From positions 19,985 to 83,984 of IMG/VR virus record IMGVR_UViG_3300002350_000003: a stretch of 64,000 nt of DNA; one strand, given 5' to 3'. Below are positions 57,720-63,970 of the stretch, one piece after another. Under the pieces are notes generated by a model. It was not told the origin of the DNA and ran no database searches. It saw only the letters and a program-made list of their open reading frames with translations. Source of the stretch: a virus. The first letter of the stretch is position 1. The number at the start of each line of letters is the position of its first letter. The translations under genes were made by a program, and so were the position numbers.

Positions 57720-57902
57720 TTAAATTTGAAACCCCTTTAATATATCTAATATTCGTCGGGCTAACGCAGCGCCGCCGACAATTCTACCATCAGTATAATC
57801 TTCACCATATCCAGCAGAAGATTCGTGATCTTTTTGATCTTGAACTTTTTCACTACACAGTTTGATAATCTCAAGTATTCTATCTTTTTGTTTCTGATTC
57901 AT
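57720..57902 (-). CDS. Hypothetical small protein
   Basis: The 60-residue protein reads MNQKQKDRILEIIKLCSEKV and GRIVGGAALARRILDILKGF, helical. Not recognised. Overlaps next gene by 23 bases. Confidence 0.5.
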   Translation of the reverse strand: MNQKQKDRILEIIKLCSEKVQDQKDHESSAGYGEDYTDGRIVGGAALARRILDILKGFQI

Positions 57903-58071
57903 TTATATTAATACCTTGATTGTATCCTTCGTCATATGCTGCTTTTAGCCAATCTTTTATTTGTAACCAATTATCCACAGGATCTTTGGGGCATTTTACA
58001 AGATCATCGTATATTCTCTCCATTCGTAAAGAAAATGATTCGACTTCTTCTAGCCATTCATTAAAAGTCAT
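57880..58071 (-). CDS. Hypothetical small protein
   Basis: The 63-residue protein reads MTFNEWLEEVESFSLRMERI and WLKAAYDEGYNQGININESE. Its ATG overlaps the -10 of a consensus promoter (58070-58097). If that promoter is used, the transcript begins inside this gene, with later starts such as Met17. Confidence 0.5.
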   Translation of the reverse strand: MTFNEWLEEVESFSLRMERIYDDLVKCPKDPVDNWLQIKDWLKAAYDEGYNQGININESETKR

Positions 58072-58097
58072 TATACCACCGTATTGTCAGTTGTCAA
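58070..58097 (-). promoter_or_regulatory. Consensus sigma70 promoter overlapping a start codon
   Basis: On the minus strand TTGACA (58092-58097), 16-base spacer, TATAAT (58070-58075). Exact hexamers. The -10 overlaps the ATG of the gene at 58071. Confidence 0.7.
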
Positions 58098-58484
58098 CTC
58101 TCCATTACGAACAACATAATAAATAGGCTTGCCGGATGATCTAACATATTTTCGTCCACCATCAATCATATTACCATTATCAAATGCTTTATAATCGTGA
58201 TGGAATTGAGAATATTGTAAATTACCATCATCGTCTTCTATCATGCCAAAAGTTAGTGATTCTACGCCATCAGCATTACTAATGTAAGCTTTTCCATAAT
58301 GCGGTCTTAATGAAAAATATCTGTTACCAAAATCTGGATGTGGAGTTTCCCTATAAAATATATCTGCTGGATTGTCATCGCTATTTATATCAGTAGTGCA
58401 AACATATTTAATAGGAACACCATCTCTTTGAGAATAATGCTCTACAATCTTATTTATATCGTTAATAGGAAAATGTTTTATCAT
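58071..58484 (-). CDS. Hypothetical protein
   Basis: The 137-residue protein reads MIKHFPINDINKIVEHYSQR then DIFYRETPHPDFGNRYFSLR and GRKYVRSSGKPIYYVVRNGE, beta-rich. Not recognised. Its last codons carry a promoter. Confidence 0.55.
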   Translation of the reverse strand: MIKHFPINDINKIVEHYSQRDGVPIKYVCTTDINSDDNPADIFYRETPHPDFGNRYFSLRPHYGKAYISNADGVESLTFGMIEDDDGNLQYSQFHHDYKAFDNGNMIDGGRKYVRSSGKPIYYVVRNGELTTDNTVV

Positions 58485-58645
58485 AGTAGTTTTTCTAGTT
58501 TTTTCTTAAGATCATTCATAACTTCTAATTCGATCTTCATGCATTCGGAAAGACCTTCCGGGCCACCGTGTATATCATCAAAGCTATCTTCAATTAACCA
58601 AAGTATAACATCTATCTCGTCTTCTGTCAAGACTAGGTTTTTCAT
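58481..58645 (-). CDS. Small acidic protein (54 residues)
   Basis: ATG at 58645, stop at 58481 overlapping the next ATG by 4. MKNLVLTEDEIDVILWLIED, DDIHGGPEGLSECMKIELEV, then a basic helix. Similar small helical proteins recur in this array. A promoter is inside it. Confidence 0.5.
   Translation of the reverse strand: MKNLVLTEDEIDVILWLIEDSFDDIHGGPEGLSECMKIELEVMNDLKKKLEKLL
58602..58630 (-). promoter_or_regulatory. Sigma70-type promoter inside small gene
   Basis: On the minus strand TTGACA (58625-58630), 17-base spacer, TATACT (58602-58607). Would drive 58071-58484 and beyond. Confidence 0.65.
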
Positions 58646-58830
58646 AAAATTTTGTGCTGTTTCAATATTTTATATAGATCTTTAAGCTCACTAATATCTA
58701 TTCTCAGTTCATGTGGATCGCTATTATTATAACTGAAAACTCTCACAAGATAAGGTTTGTTTTTTAATTTTTTGTTATAGTGAATTTCTATTAAGTCATA
58801 TTCAAGGACTATGGTGCGAAATAGTGTCAT
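58642..58830 (-). CDS. Hypothetical small protein
   Basis: The 62-residue protein starts at ATG 58830. MTLFRTIVLEYDLIEIHYNK, then LVRVFSYNNSDPHELRIDIS and a final helix. Not recognised. Confidence 0.5.
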   Translation of the reverse strand: MTLFRTIVLEYDLIEIHYNKKLKNKPYLVRVFSYNNSDPHELRIDISELKDLYKILKQHKIL

Positions 58831-58832
58831 AA

Positions 58833-58880
58833 TGAGATACCTAGCCAACTACTAAAAACTTCATTGGCTAGGCAATCTCA
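58833..58880 (-). terminator. Long hairpin after Cys-rich gene (probable terminator)
   Basis: On the minus strand TGAGATTGCCTAGCCAA pairs with TTGGCTAGGTATCTCA. A T-run after it is lacking; it could also block or protect RNA. Confidence 0.6.
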
Positions 58881-58886
58881 CTAAAT

Positions 58887-59096
58887 TCAGTTACAGCAAC
58901 TGCTGCCGCACTGGCGACTCTGCCTAGCCTTCTTTACAATACGAAATGGTGCTGTTAGAACACGCTTTGTTACGCTCACAACCGTTGATCCAGCCTTCCT
59001 AACTGGATTAGTCGAACATGACCCGCTGCAACAATCTGCACTAGCAAGTGTAGCAGACCCAAGAACAATTGCAACCGCACAAATTAGATTCTTCAT
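58887..59096 (-). CDS. Small secreted Cys-rich protein
   Basis: The 69-residue protein has a signal peptide (LICAVAIVLGSATLASA, cleavage after ASA) and a basic mature part with seven Cys (CCSGSC, QCGSSCC). This is a disulfide-rich or metal-binding exported peptide. It may act on the envelope, in exclusion or lysis. AAGGAG precedes the ATG. Flanked by hairpins, so it is a separate unit. Not recognised. Confidence 0.65.
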   Translation of the reverse strand: MKNLICAVAIVLGSATLASADCCSGSCSTNPVRKAGSTVVSVTKRVLTAPFRIVKKARQSRQCGSSCCN

Positions 59097-59132
59097 AAAT
59101 TCTCCTTAATTAGAAATTAAAACAAAAGAATA

Positions 59133-59170
59133 GGTAAGGCGGGCCAATGGTTAAATTATCCCGCCCTACC
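59133..59170 (-). terminator. Rho-independent terminator
   Basis: On the minus strand GGTAGGGCGGG pairs with CCCGCCTTACC, followed by a T-rich tract TATTCTTTTGTTTT. Ends 59182-59421. Confidence 0.8.
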
Positions 59171-59181
59171 ATATTCAACAA

Positions 59182-59421
59182 TTATAATTGAACAAAGAGT
59201 TCGCCTTTTGGTCTAAGCCAAGGACTAACCTTTGACAATTTTACCATCTTGTTGATTCTACCACGATTGTCTTTGTGGCGACCAATAATATGGATTTCTC
59301 CTTCAACGTCTTTTTGTGTCCAAGTATAGTTATTGATTACGCTATTTGGATCAACGTTATCATCACCGTAGATTTCACCTTGAACATGAAATTTTACAAC
59401 TCTGTCAAATATTTTAGCCAT
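59182..59421 (-). CDS. Hypothetical small beta-rich protein
   Basis: The 79-residue protein reads MAKIFDRVVKFHVQGEIYGD, VEGEIHIIGRHKDNRGRINK and SKVSPWLRPKGELFVQL. GAGAGG precedes the ATG and TATAAT lies near 59441. Not recognised. Confidence 0.55.
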   Translation of the reverse strand: MAKIFDRVVKFHVQGEIYGDDNVDPNSVINNYTWTQKDVEGEIHIIGRHKDNRGRINKMVKLSKVSPWLRPKGELFVQL

Positions 59422-59444
59422 GATACACCTCTCTTTATTTATGA

Positions 59445-59708
59445 TTATATAGTTTGTCGGGCCTTACGAGAAAATTCTGATCCTTTTCCCACTACAGATT
59501 CTACAATATGATCTTCTAAAACTTCTGGACAGAATTTATTGATTTCACTTTGTAGAGTATCAACTGGATAGTTGATTTTCTCCTTGAAGAAGTAATCTTT
59601 AAATTCTTCTAGTAGCTCTAGGTTATCCATTCTACTTGTAATGTAGTCTGTATACCTTCTAACAACATAGGGTTTATTATCTTCCGTAATTGTCATTATA
59701 CGTTTCAT
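59445..59708 (-). CDS. Small helical protein, paralogue 1
   Basis: The 87-residue protein starts at ATG 59708 (GGGAGG upstream). MKRIMTITEDNKPYVVRRYT, then YITSRMDNLELLEEFKDYFF, then EINKFCPEVLEDHIVE. It is paralogous to 59711-59956. Tandem duplication. The family, with a conserved Y-I-D/T pattern and C-terminal PEVLEDH, is common in phage early regions but unassigned. Confidence 0.6.
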   Translation of the reverse strand: MKRIMTITEDNKPYVVRRYTDYITSRMDNLELLEEFKDYFFKEKINYPVDTLQSEINKFCPEVLEDHIVESVVGKGSEFSRKARQTI

Positions 59709-59710
59709 GA

Positions 59711-59956
59711 TTACCTCCCACTCTTTGTTAAAGTGGCTGGGCCTTTCATGTCTTCCCAATTATCCACTAGCACATCTGGTGCTTCGTGTCTAATCTCTGC
59801 CTCTAACGCAGAAACGGAAGAATGATCTTTCTCGACCTCTAGATAATCTCTTAGTCTATCTTTAATCTCCATAAAGTTTAAAGATCCTAAAATATGGTCG
59901 ATATACTTACGTTGAAACTCAGTCCTATTCTGTTCTGTTAAAACTTTAGTCTTCAT
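59711..59956 (-). CDS. Small helical protein, paralogue 2
   Basis: The 81-residue protein reads MKTKVLTEQNRTEFQRKYID, then LRDYLEVEKDHSSVSALEAE and RHEAPDVLVDNWEDM, matching paralogue 1 in order of motifs. GAGGTG precedes the ATG, and a structured leader lies upstream (59957-60088). Confidence 0.6.
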   Translation of the reverse strand: MKTKVLTEQNRTEFQRKYIDHILGSLNFMEIKDRLRDYLEVEKDHSSVSALEAEIRHEAPDVLVDNWEDMKGPATLTKSGR

Positions 59957-60088
59957 AAATCACCTCATAGAAAAAGTTAGATACCTTTCTATGATTCCTT
60001 TGTTCTCCGTAGTTCCACCACAGCTAACTCAGGCTTCGTAGTAACATCGAAAGATGTTTAAGCGGCAGATTCCCACCGCATCTAAATT
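59957..60088 (-). ncRNA. Structured 5' leader, candidate riboswitch or cis-regulatory RNA
   Basis: About 130 untranslated bases upstream of paralogue 2 hold four hairpins (positions on the plus strand): 60062-60079 (GCGGT/GCCGC, 8-base loop), 60043-60058 (AACATC/GATGTT), 60007-60023 (CTGTGGT/ACTACGG) and 59966-59993 (CATAGAAA/TTTCTATG) next to the RBS GAGGTG. AGAT before the first hairpin can pair with ATCT in its loop, a possible switch. Not matched to a known class with confidence. Confidence 0.5.
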
Positions 60089-60094
60089 ATTATA
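60089..60094 (-). promoter_or_regulatory. TATAAT -10 candidate for the structured leader
   Basis: TATAAT on the minus strand immediately before the first hairpin. No good -35 at 16-18 bases (GTGTCT or TGTGTC). Confidence 0.4.
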
Positions 60095-60174
60095 GCCCCT
60101 AACCTTTTTCAGACACACTAATTTTTTCTACAGGTGTAGGATTATTTTCTTATTTTATAAGTTAGGAAAATAGT

Positions 60175-60378
60175 TCATTCTTGAGGAACAATCTTATTGT
60201 CATCAACAACACACTGTCTCAAAAGATTAACAGCAGTTTCCAATAAGGAATTGGTTGTTTTCAAATCATCAGCAAGAGTATGTTCTATATTACCACCATT
60301 AAGAAGTCCTAACATAAAAAGTCTTTCTTCATAATCAAGCAAGAACTCTTGAACATCTTTTCTGAGTTTATCGTTCAT
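60175..60378 (-). CDS. Hypothetical small protein
   Basis: The 67-residue protein reads MNDKLRKDVQEFLLDYEERL then TNSLLETAVNLLRQCVVDDN, helical. Similar in plan to 61365-61508 (LxLLE-type C-terminus). Overlaps the next gene by 4 bases. Not recognised. Confidence 0.5.
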   Translation of the reverse strand: MNDKLRKDVQEFLLDYEERLFMLGLLNGGNIEHTLADDLKTTNSLLETAVNLLRQCVVDDNKIVPQE

Positions 60379-60575
60379 TCTTCATTCTCTCTATACAAAG
60401 GATAGTCTTGTTCATTCTTTAGTAGTTTTTCGGCCAATCCCAATATCTCCCGCTCACTCCAACCACTAAAATATCCCCTCATATAAATTTGGGTCAATTC
60501 ATTACGAGGAGTATTCTCATAATATTTCTGCACAGATTCTATCCAAGTTTTGGTGGCTTGTTGTAGACGATTCAT
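60375..60575 (-). CDS. Hypothetical small protein
   Basis: The 66-residue protein reads MNRLQQATKTWIESVQKYYE, QIYMRGYFSGWSEREILGLA and LLKNEQDYPLYRENEE. Not recognised. Confidence 0.5.
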   Translation of the reverse strand: MNRLQQATKTWIESVQKYYENTPRNELTQIYMRGYFSGWSEREILGLAEKLLKNEQDYPLYRENEE

Positions 60576-60670
60576 TTGTTATACTCAACTATCCTATCTA
60601 TAAATTTTAGACATTGCATAAATGCAATAAAATAAAGAAGATAATATTCCCAACGAGGTATAGTTATCAT
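60572..60670 (-). CDS. Very small protein (32 residues)
   Basis: ATG at 60670, stop at 60572 overlapping the next start. MITIPRWEYYLLYFIAFMQC then LKFIDRIVEYNK: amphipathic/hydrophobic. Function unknown. Confidence 0.4.
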   Translation of the reverse strand: MITIPRWEYYLLYFIAFMQCLKFIDRIVEYNK

Positions 60671-60792
60671 TAGTTATTCTCCAAATATTCACAAATCATA
60701 CTACTCAAACCTATTGGCACAATTACTACAAAAAACAAAAATCCCAAAATCAATAGTGAGTATACTATAATATCCTCTTTAGTTAGTTTCAT
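60670..60792 (-). CDS. Small membrane protein (40 residues)
   Basis: ATG at 60792, stop at 60670. MKLTKEDIIVYSLLILGFLF then FVVIVPIGLSSMICEYLENN: one membrane span. Function unknown. Confidence 0.5.
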   Translation of the reverse strand: MKLTKEDIIVYSLLILGFLFFVVIVPIGLSSMICEYLENN

Positions 60793-61004
60793 TTCTTTTC
60801 CTCAAAGACTTTCATAAAATTTTCTTTCTGTTCTTTAGTGGGTCTTAAAATCACAGGGTTGTCTTTAGGATTCGCCCACAATGGAATAATATGTCCATCA
60901 GAACAGTTATTTCGATGAGCAACTGCTTGATGATATGATACAAAAACAGAATAAGAATCTGGTTGCATAACGGCCCATGCCATAGGCTCTCGTTCAATCA
61001 TCAT
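60789..61004 (-). CDS. Hypothetical small protein
   Basis: The 71-residue protein starts at ATG 61004 (or 61001), with AGGG upstream. MMIEREPMAWAVMQPDSYSV, HQAVAHRNNCSDGHIIPLWA and a basic C-terminus. Not recognised. Confidence 0.5.
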   Translation of the reverse strand: MMIEREPMAWAVMQPDSYSVFVSYHQAVAHRNNCSDGHIIPLWANPKDNPVILRPTKEQKENFMKVFEEKK

Positions 61005-61164
61005 TTCTTTTCCCTGCAAAAAAAGTTTCGTTCCATACAAATCCTAACAAAAATCCAACAGATAGCATATTAATCAAAGGATCGCTCCAAACTAAAAGAG
61101 AACATATAAAAATAGCAGTGCTAAAATAGACTATTACTACTTTATGTATTATAGTCCAATCCAT
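60994..61164 (-). CDS. Small membrane protein (56 residues)
   Basis: ATG at 61164, stop at 60994. VVIVYFSTAIFICSLLVW and INMLSVGFLLGFVW are two hydrophobic spans. Function unknown. Confidence 0.5.
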   Translation of the reverse strand: MDWTIIHKVVIVYFSTAIFICSLLVWSDPLINMLSVGFLLGFVWNETFFAGKRNDD

Positions 61165-61166
61165 AA

Positions 61167-61361
61167 TTACTTATTCTCCAAATCAGTTGGTCGATAACAA
61201 CCGCCATATACTAGCATTGTTTTATCAGCACATTGTTCCCATAACACTTCTCGTTCTTTTAGTCTACGAATCTCTGCAATTAATTGTCCAACAACTTCAT
61301 CACCAGGAGGAGGAAGCAAATGTCTACAAATATCCATGCGACCTATTTCATCTTGTTCCAT
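61167..61361 (-). CDS. Hypothetical small protein
   Basis: The 64-residue protein reads MEQDEIGRMDICRHLLPPPG, then QLIAEIRRLKEREVLWEQCA and MLVYGGCYRP. Helical middle. Not recognised. Confidence 0.5.
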   Translation of the reverse strand: MEQDEIGRMDICRHLLPPPGDEVVGQLIAEIRRLKEREVLWEQCADKTMLVYGGCYRPTDLENK

Positions 61362-61364
61362 TAG

Positions 61365-61508
61365 TTATTCTCCAATAGTTTCTTCTAACAGACTAATAGC
61401 CGTTTCTAAAAATAAATCATAATCGGCCAATCCCATAGTCTCATCATCAATAGTATTATCCCAACTAACAATAAAGTTTTTGATTCTATCCTTGAGTTCG
61501 TTAGTCAT
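61365..61508 (-). CDS. Small helical protein (47 residues)
   Basis: ATG at 61508, stop at 61365. MTNELKDRIKNFIVSWDNTI, MGLADYDLFLETAISLLEET. Similar plan to 60175-60378. Just downstream of the tRNA-Arg. Function unknown. Confidence 0.5.
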   Translation of the reverse strand: MTNELKDRIKNFIVSWDNTIDDETMGLADYDLFLETAISLLEETIGE

Positions 61509-61535
61509 TATTTTTCTCCAAATAGTTATCAATAG

Positions 61536-61607
61536 TAGCCCCAAGAGGAATTGAACCCCTAATCACTTTTTAGAAGAAAGTTGTTATATCCGTTTAACTA
61601 TGGGGCC
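61536..61607 (-). tRNA. tRNA-Arg (anticodon UCU)
   Basis: A 72-base tRNA: acceptor GGCCCCA/TGGGGCT (G1-T72 wobble), anticodon stem ACTTT/AAAGT with loop CTTCTAA, anticodon UCU for AGA/AGG. T arm AGGGG TTCAATT CCTCT. Discriminator A, no encoded CCA. AGA is common in AT-rich genes. Confidence 0.93.
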
Positions 61608-61639
61608 AAATCAAAACTTAAAACGTTTTGGTGTATTGT

Positions 61640-61668
61640 ATTATAGCGTCTACCTTATGGAATGTCAA
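61640..61668 (-). promoter_or_regulatory. Perfect sigma70 promoter for tRNA-Arg and downstream genes
   Basis: On the minus strand TTGACA (61663-61668), 17-base spacer, TATAAT (61640-61645). Exact consensus. The start is about 26 bases before the tRNA 5' end. Confidence 0.92.
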
Positions 61669-61678
61669 GGAGTTAATC

Positions 61679-62137
61679 ATGAATCTCAAACATCATTATA
61701 CAAAAGAAGTATTATCAAAAATTTGTGCAGAATCTTATAGTTATAGACAATGTTTAGAAAAAATGAATATAGTTGCAGCAGGGGGTAACTATGCTTGTCT
61801 TAAAAAACATATTGAATTGCATAATATTGACATCTCTCATTTTACACTACAGGGTTGGAATAGAGGTAAAATAATTGGTCCTAAACGTCCAATAGAAGAT
61901 TATCTTTCTAATAAAGCTGGAATACAAAGTTGGAAACTGAAACGTAGGCTCATAAAAGAAAATATTTTGGAACATAAATGCAATAATTGTAAACAAAAAA
62001 CTTGGCTTAATCAACTTATTCCAATTGAGTTACATCATAAAGATGGTAATCATTTGAATAATGAACTGTCAAATTTAGAGTTATTGTGTCCTAATTGTCA
62101 TGCTTTAACTGATAACTATCGTGCTAAAAATAAATAG
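61679..62137 (+). CDS. HNH endonuclease on the plus strand
   Basis: The 152-residue protein starts at ATG 61679 (AAGGAG upstream). It has an N-terminal helical DNA-binding part, then CNNCKQKTWLNQLIPIELHH, KDGNHLNNELSNLELLCPNC: CxxC ... HH ... N ... CxxCH, a full HNH. It is convergent with the intron-containing tRNA and its TAG stop overlaps the tRNA 3' end. A freestanding homing enzyme for that intron or site is plausible. The upstream promoter (61640-61668) faces the other way. Confidence 0.88.
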   Translation: MNLKHHYTKEVLSKICAESYSYRQCLEKMNIVAAGGNYACLKKHIELHNIDISHFTLQGWNRGKIIGPKRPIEDYLSNKAGIQSWKLKRRLIKENILEHKCNNCKQKTWLNQLIPIELHHKDGNHLNNELSNLELLCPNCHALTDNYRAKNK

Positions 62138-62403
62138 GAGTAGTCGGATTCGAACCGACACTTTAAGGATTTTCTTACTACTATAGTTTTCACTACCATT
62201 TCTGTTTGTAGTCTGGACTTTATCTTAACCATAACTTTCGTTTTAGGTTCCTGCCGTTAAGTCTCTACACCTTCATATTTCTATGCTTGGCTCGGTATTA
62301 GCAGTTAAGCCTTCACCGAATTTGACAGGTTCTACATTAAAAGTTTCCTTTTATGCACTCAAATTGTATAAGTCCTTTGCCTCTGCCGTTGGGCTATACT
62401 CCC
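62135..62403 (-). tRNA. tRNA with anticodon UAA, interrupted by a group I intron
   Basis: Exon 1 (62370-62403) and exon 2 (62135-62173) join to a 73-base tRNA. Acceptor GGGAGTA/TACTCCT, anticodon stem AAGGA/TCCTT, loop CTT plus AAAA, anticodon UAA (UUA/UUG, Leu). The variable loop is only 5 bases (AAAGT), unlike normal tRNA-Leu. T arm GTCGG TTCGAAT CCGAC. Discriminator A, no CCA. Junctions: U before the intron, G at its end. Confidence 0.8.
62174..62369 (-). other. Group I intron (196 bases, no ORF) in tRNA
   Basis: Read on the minus strand it contains group I core segments: TTCGGTGAAGG (P), ATACCGAGCCAAGC (Q), GGTGTAGAGACTTAACGG (R) and AAGATAAAGTCC (S). P1 can form from exon GGACTT and intron GAGTGC with U-G at the splice site; the last base is G. 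Layout and site match the intron of cyanobacterial tRNA-Leu(UAA). Confidence 0.85.
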
Positions 62404-62417
62404 GTGTTCACTTCTTC

Positions 62418-62446
62418 ATCATACCACTATCATCGGCTCTTGTCAA
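62418..62446 (-). promoter_or_regulatory. Strong sigma70 promoter for the intron-containing tRNA
   Basis: On the minus strand TTGACA (62441-62446), 17-base spacer, TATGAT (62418-62423). The transcript would start a few bases before the tRNA 5' end at 62403. Confidence 0.9.
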
Positions 62447-62600
62447 GTAGCTTCTTTAGTTCTTCTTCATTAGATCTTAATCTTTTTAGTTCATCTTTGG
62501 CATTTAAGACATTGAAATTAGTTATAGTCCAGTATCCTGTGCTAATAGAATTCTCGCAACATTCAATCAAATAGTCTATAGGGTTAGAGTCCTTGTTCAT
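62430..62600 (-). CDS. Hypothetical small protein
   Basis: The 56-residue protein starts at ATG 62600. MNKDSNPIDYLIECCENSIS then NAKDELKRLRSNEEELKKLL, helical. The -35 of the tRNA promoter lies in its last codons. Overlaps the next gene by 17 bases. Confidence 0.5.
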   Translation of the reverse strand: MNKDSNPIDYLIECCENSISTGYWTITNFNVLNAKDELKRLRSNEEELKKLLDKSR

Positions 62601-63024
62601 TTTTACTCCTACATGAATCACAAAGAGTGCTAATCCAACCATTTTCATTTGGACTTCCTCTGTCTCCACAAACTTCACAAATCTTATAACTCATAGCCTC
62701 TGCCATAGAAACTAATCCTTCAACATAATCATCCCCGCCACTAAAGTATATTCTAAGACCGCCAAATTTTTCTTTGATTTGATCGAACTTTACAGGAATA
62801 CAATCGTTTTTGTATTCTGGTTCAGTTTTTTGTTTATATTTTGTCTGCCAAACAATATTATTTTCGTGATTCTTAATCATAAAACAAAGAGGAGAAATAA
62901 TATCAAACCAACCATTTCCACATTCTATTCCCCATGCCATGCAACTATTTTTTATTCCAAGGTTTTTATTAGAAAAAAGTTCTGGATACTTTTCAAACAG
63001 TTGATTTTGTAGTTCTTGATCCAT
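62584..63024 (-). CDS. Conserved phage protein with zinc ribbon
   Basis: The 146-residue protein reads MDQELQNQLFEKYPELFSNK, then CMAWGIECGNGWFDIISPLC, FDQIKEKFGGLRIYFSGGDD and KICEVCGDRGSPNENGWIST ending CDSCRSK (CxxC ... CxxC). This pattern recurs in many phages, with no known function. It may bind a host protein or RNA. Confidence 0.75.
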   Translation of the reverse strand: MDQELQNQLFEKYPELFSNKNLGIKNSCMAWGIECGNGWFDIISPLCFMIKNHENNIVWQTKYKQKTEPEYKNDCIPVKFDQIKEKFGGLRIYFSGGDDYVEGLVSMAEAMSYKICEVCGDRGSPNENGWISTLCDSCRSKNEQGL

Positions 63025-63027
63025 ATT

Positions 63028-63150
63028 TTACTCCACATCATACCATTCTGGGAAAAGATCTAAATATAGTTCGCCAAATATTGGACAGTCAGTGTTTATC
63101 TGCAAATCCAATATTGGCAAACTTTGTTCACAATCGTTAGAATCAGTCAT
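63028..63150 (-). CDS. Very small acidic protein (40 residues)
   Basis: ATG at 63150, stop at 63028. MTDSNDCEQSLPILDLQINT then GELYLDLFPEWYDVE. Acidic. Overlaps the upstream gene by 8 bases. Function unknown. Confidence 0.4.
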   Translation of the reverse strand: MTDSNDCEQSLPILDLQINTDCPIFGELYLDLFPEWYDVE

Positions 63151-63448
63151 TACCACAACTTTTACGACAACAACTTCTAATGCCATTAAAGTCTAGATCA
63201 ACTGAAGGATTAGTATCTTCAGCATAAGCATAGAATGAATCTGAATACTGATCTAACTTAAATGTCTGAGTAAATGTATCAAATAATTCAGCCTGTCTCC
63301 CCTCATGCAATACTCTGATACCAAAGAGTGTGCTAGCAATATCATCACGGTCTAGATCATGTTCTAATACTAATCTTGCTAGAAGGTTTAGTTCTTCAGC
63401 AATATCATTCATAGCAGTTATCTTGTCTTCAAGCTTAAAGCGGTCCAT
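63143..63448 (-). CDS. Hypothetical protein
   Basis: The 101-residue protein reads MDRFKLEDKITAMNDIAEEL then DDIASTLFGIRVLHEGRQAE and RSCCRKSCGND. Helical with Cys-rich end. GAGGAC precedes the ATG, and a promoter (63472-63500) is just upstream. Not recognised. Confidence 0.55.
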   Translation of the reverse strand: MDRFKLEDKITAMNDIAEELNLLARLVLEHDLDRDDIASTLFGIRVLHEGRQAELFDTFTQTFKLDQYSDSFYAYAEDTNPSVDLDFNGIRSCCRKSCGND

Positions 63449-63641
63449 GTTGTCCTCTTTCTATTTCTTGTATTAAAGTTTCATAAAGTAAATCTGTCAA
63501 ATCATCTTCTTTAATTAATTGTGGGTAATACATTCTAATGGTTTCAGAATAATCATTGTCAGGCACATATTTAGCTGGTGGACTGTAATCAACAGTCGGT
63601 ATTGTGGAACTAATGATTATTAATGAACCTAACTTGATCAT
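63435..63641 (-). CDS. Hypothetical small protein
   Basis: The 68-residue protein reads MIKLGSLIIISSTIPTVDYS, SETIRMYYPQLIKEDDLTDL and QEIERGQHGPL. The N-terminus is mildly hydrophobic. A promoter lies in its last codons. Not recognised. Confidence 0.5.
   Translation of the reverse strand: MIKLGSLIIISSTIPTVDYSPPAKYVPDNDYSETIRMYYPQLIKEDDLTDLLYETLIQEIERGQHGPL
63472..63500 (-). promoter_or_regulatory. Sigma70-type promoter within 3' end of small gene
   Basis: On the minus strand TTGACA (63495-63500), 17-base spacer, TTTAAT (63472-63477). Start about 17 bases before ATG 63448. Confidence 0.65.
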
Positions 63642-63970
63642 GTATAACGCCTAGAATATTCACCCTGTATATCACTAATAAAGTCGGGATTGTCAGTAGC
63701 ATCTGGCCCAAGAATATATTCCTGCGGAACATGCTTGTAAACTCCCTTTTGCTTTGCCTCTTCCCAATCAAGACAACCAAATCTACTCCAATAAAGATAC
63801 TTGAAACCCTCATAACTTTTAGTTTCCATAAGCATCTTCTCTACCAATATACAAAGCTTCTGCTTAGTTGACTGAGGAATTCTGGTTGAAAGCATATCAT
63901 TAACTGTATTCTTGATATGTTCAAGGAATTCTACAGATACTTGCTTTCTTTTCTTATTTGCAATCTTCAT
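63638..63970 (-). CDS. Hypothetical protein
   Basis: The 110-residue protein starts at ATG 63970 (GAGGAATAAT upstream; an in-frame ATG at 63994 lacks a RBS). MKIANKKRKQVSVEFLEHIK, then YLYWSRFGCLDWEEAKQKGV and EYILGPDATDNPDFISDIQG. Basic N-terminus and Trp-rich middle. Not recognised. Overlaps the next gene by 4 bases. Confidence 0.55.
   Translation of the reverse strand: MKIANKKRKQVSVEFLEHIKNTVNDMLSTRIPQSTKQKLCILVEKMLMETKSYEGFKYLYWSRFGCLDWEEAKQKGVYKHVPQEYILGPDATDNPDFISDIQGEYSRRYT

Noticed and set aside
60062-60083. H-type pseudoknot in the leader RNA
   Set aside because: The two possible stems abut without loops, which is not sterically feasible; treated as alternative pairings instead.
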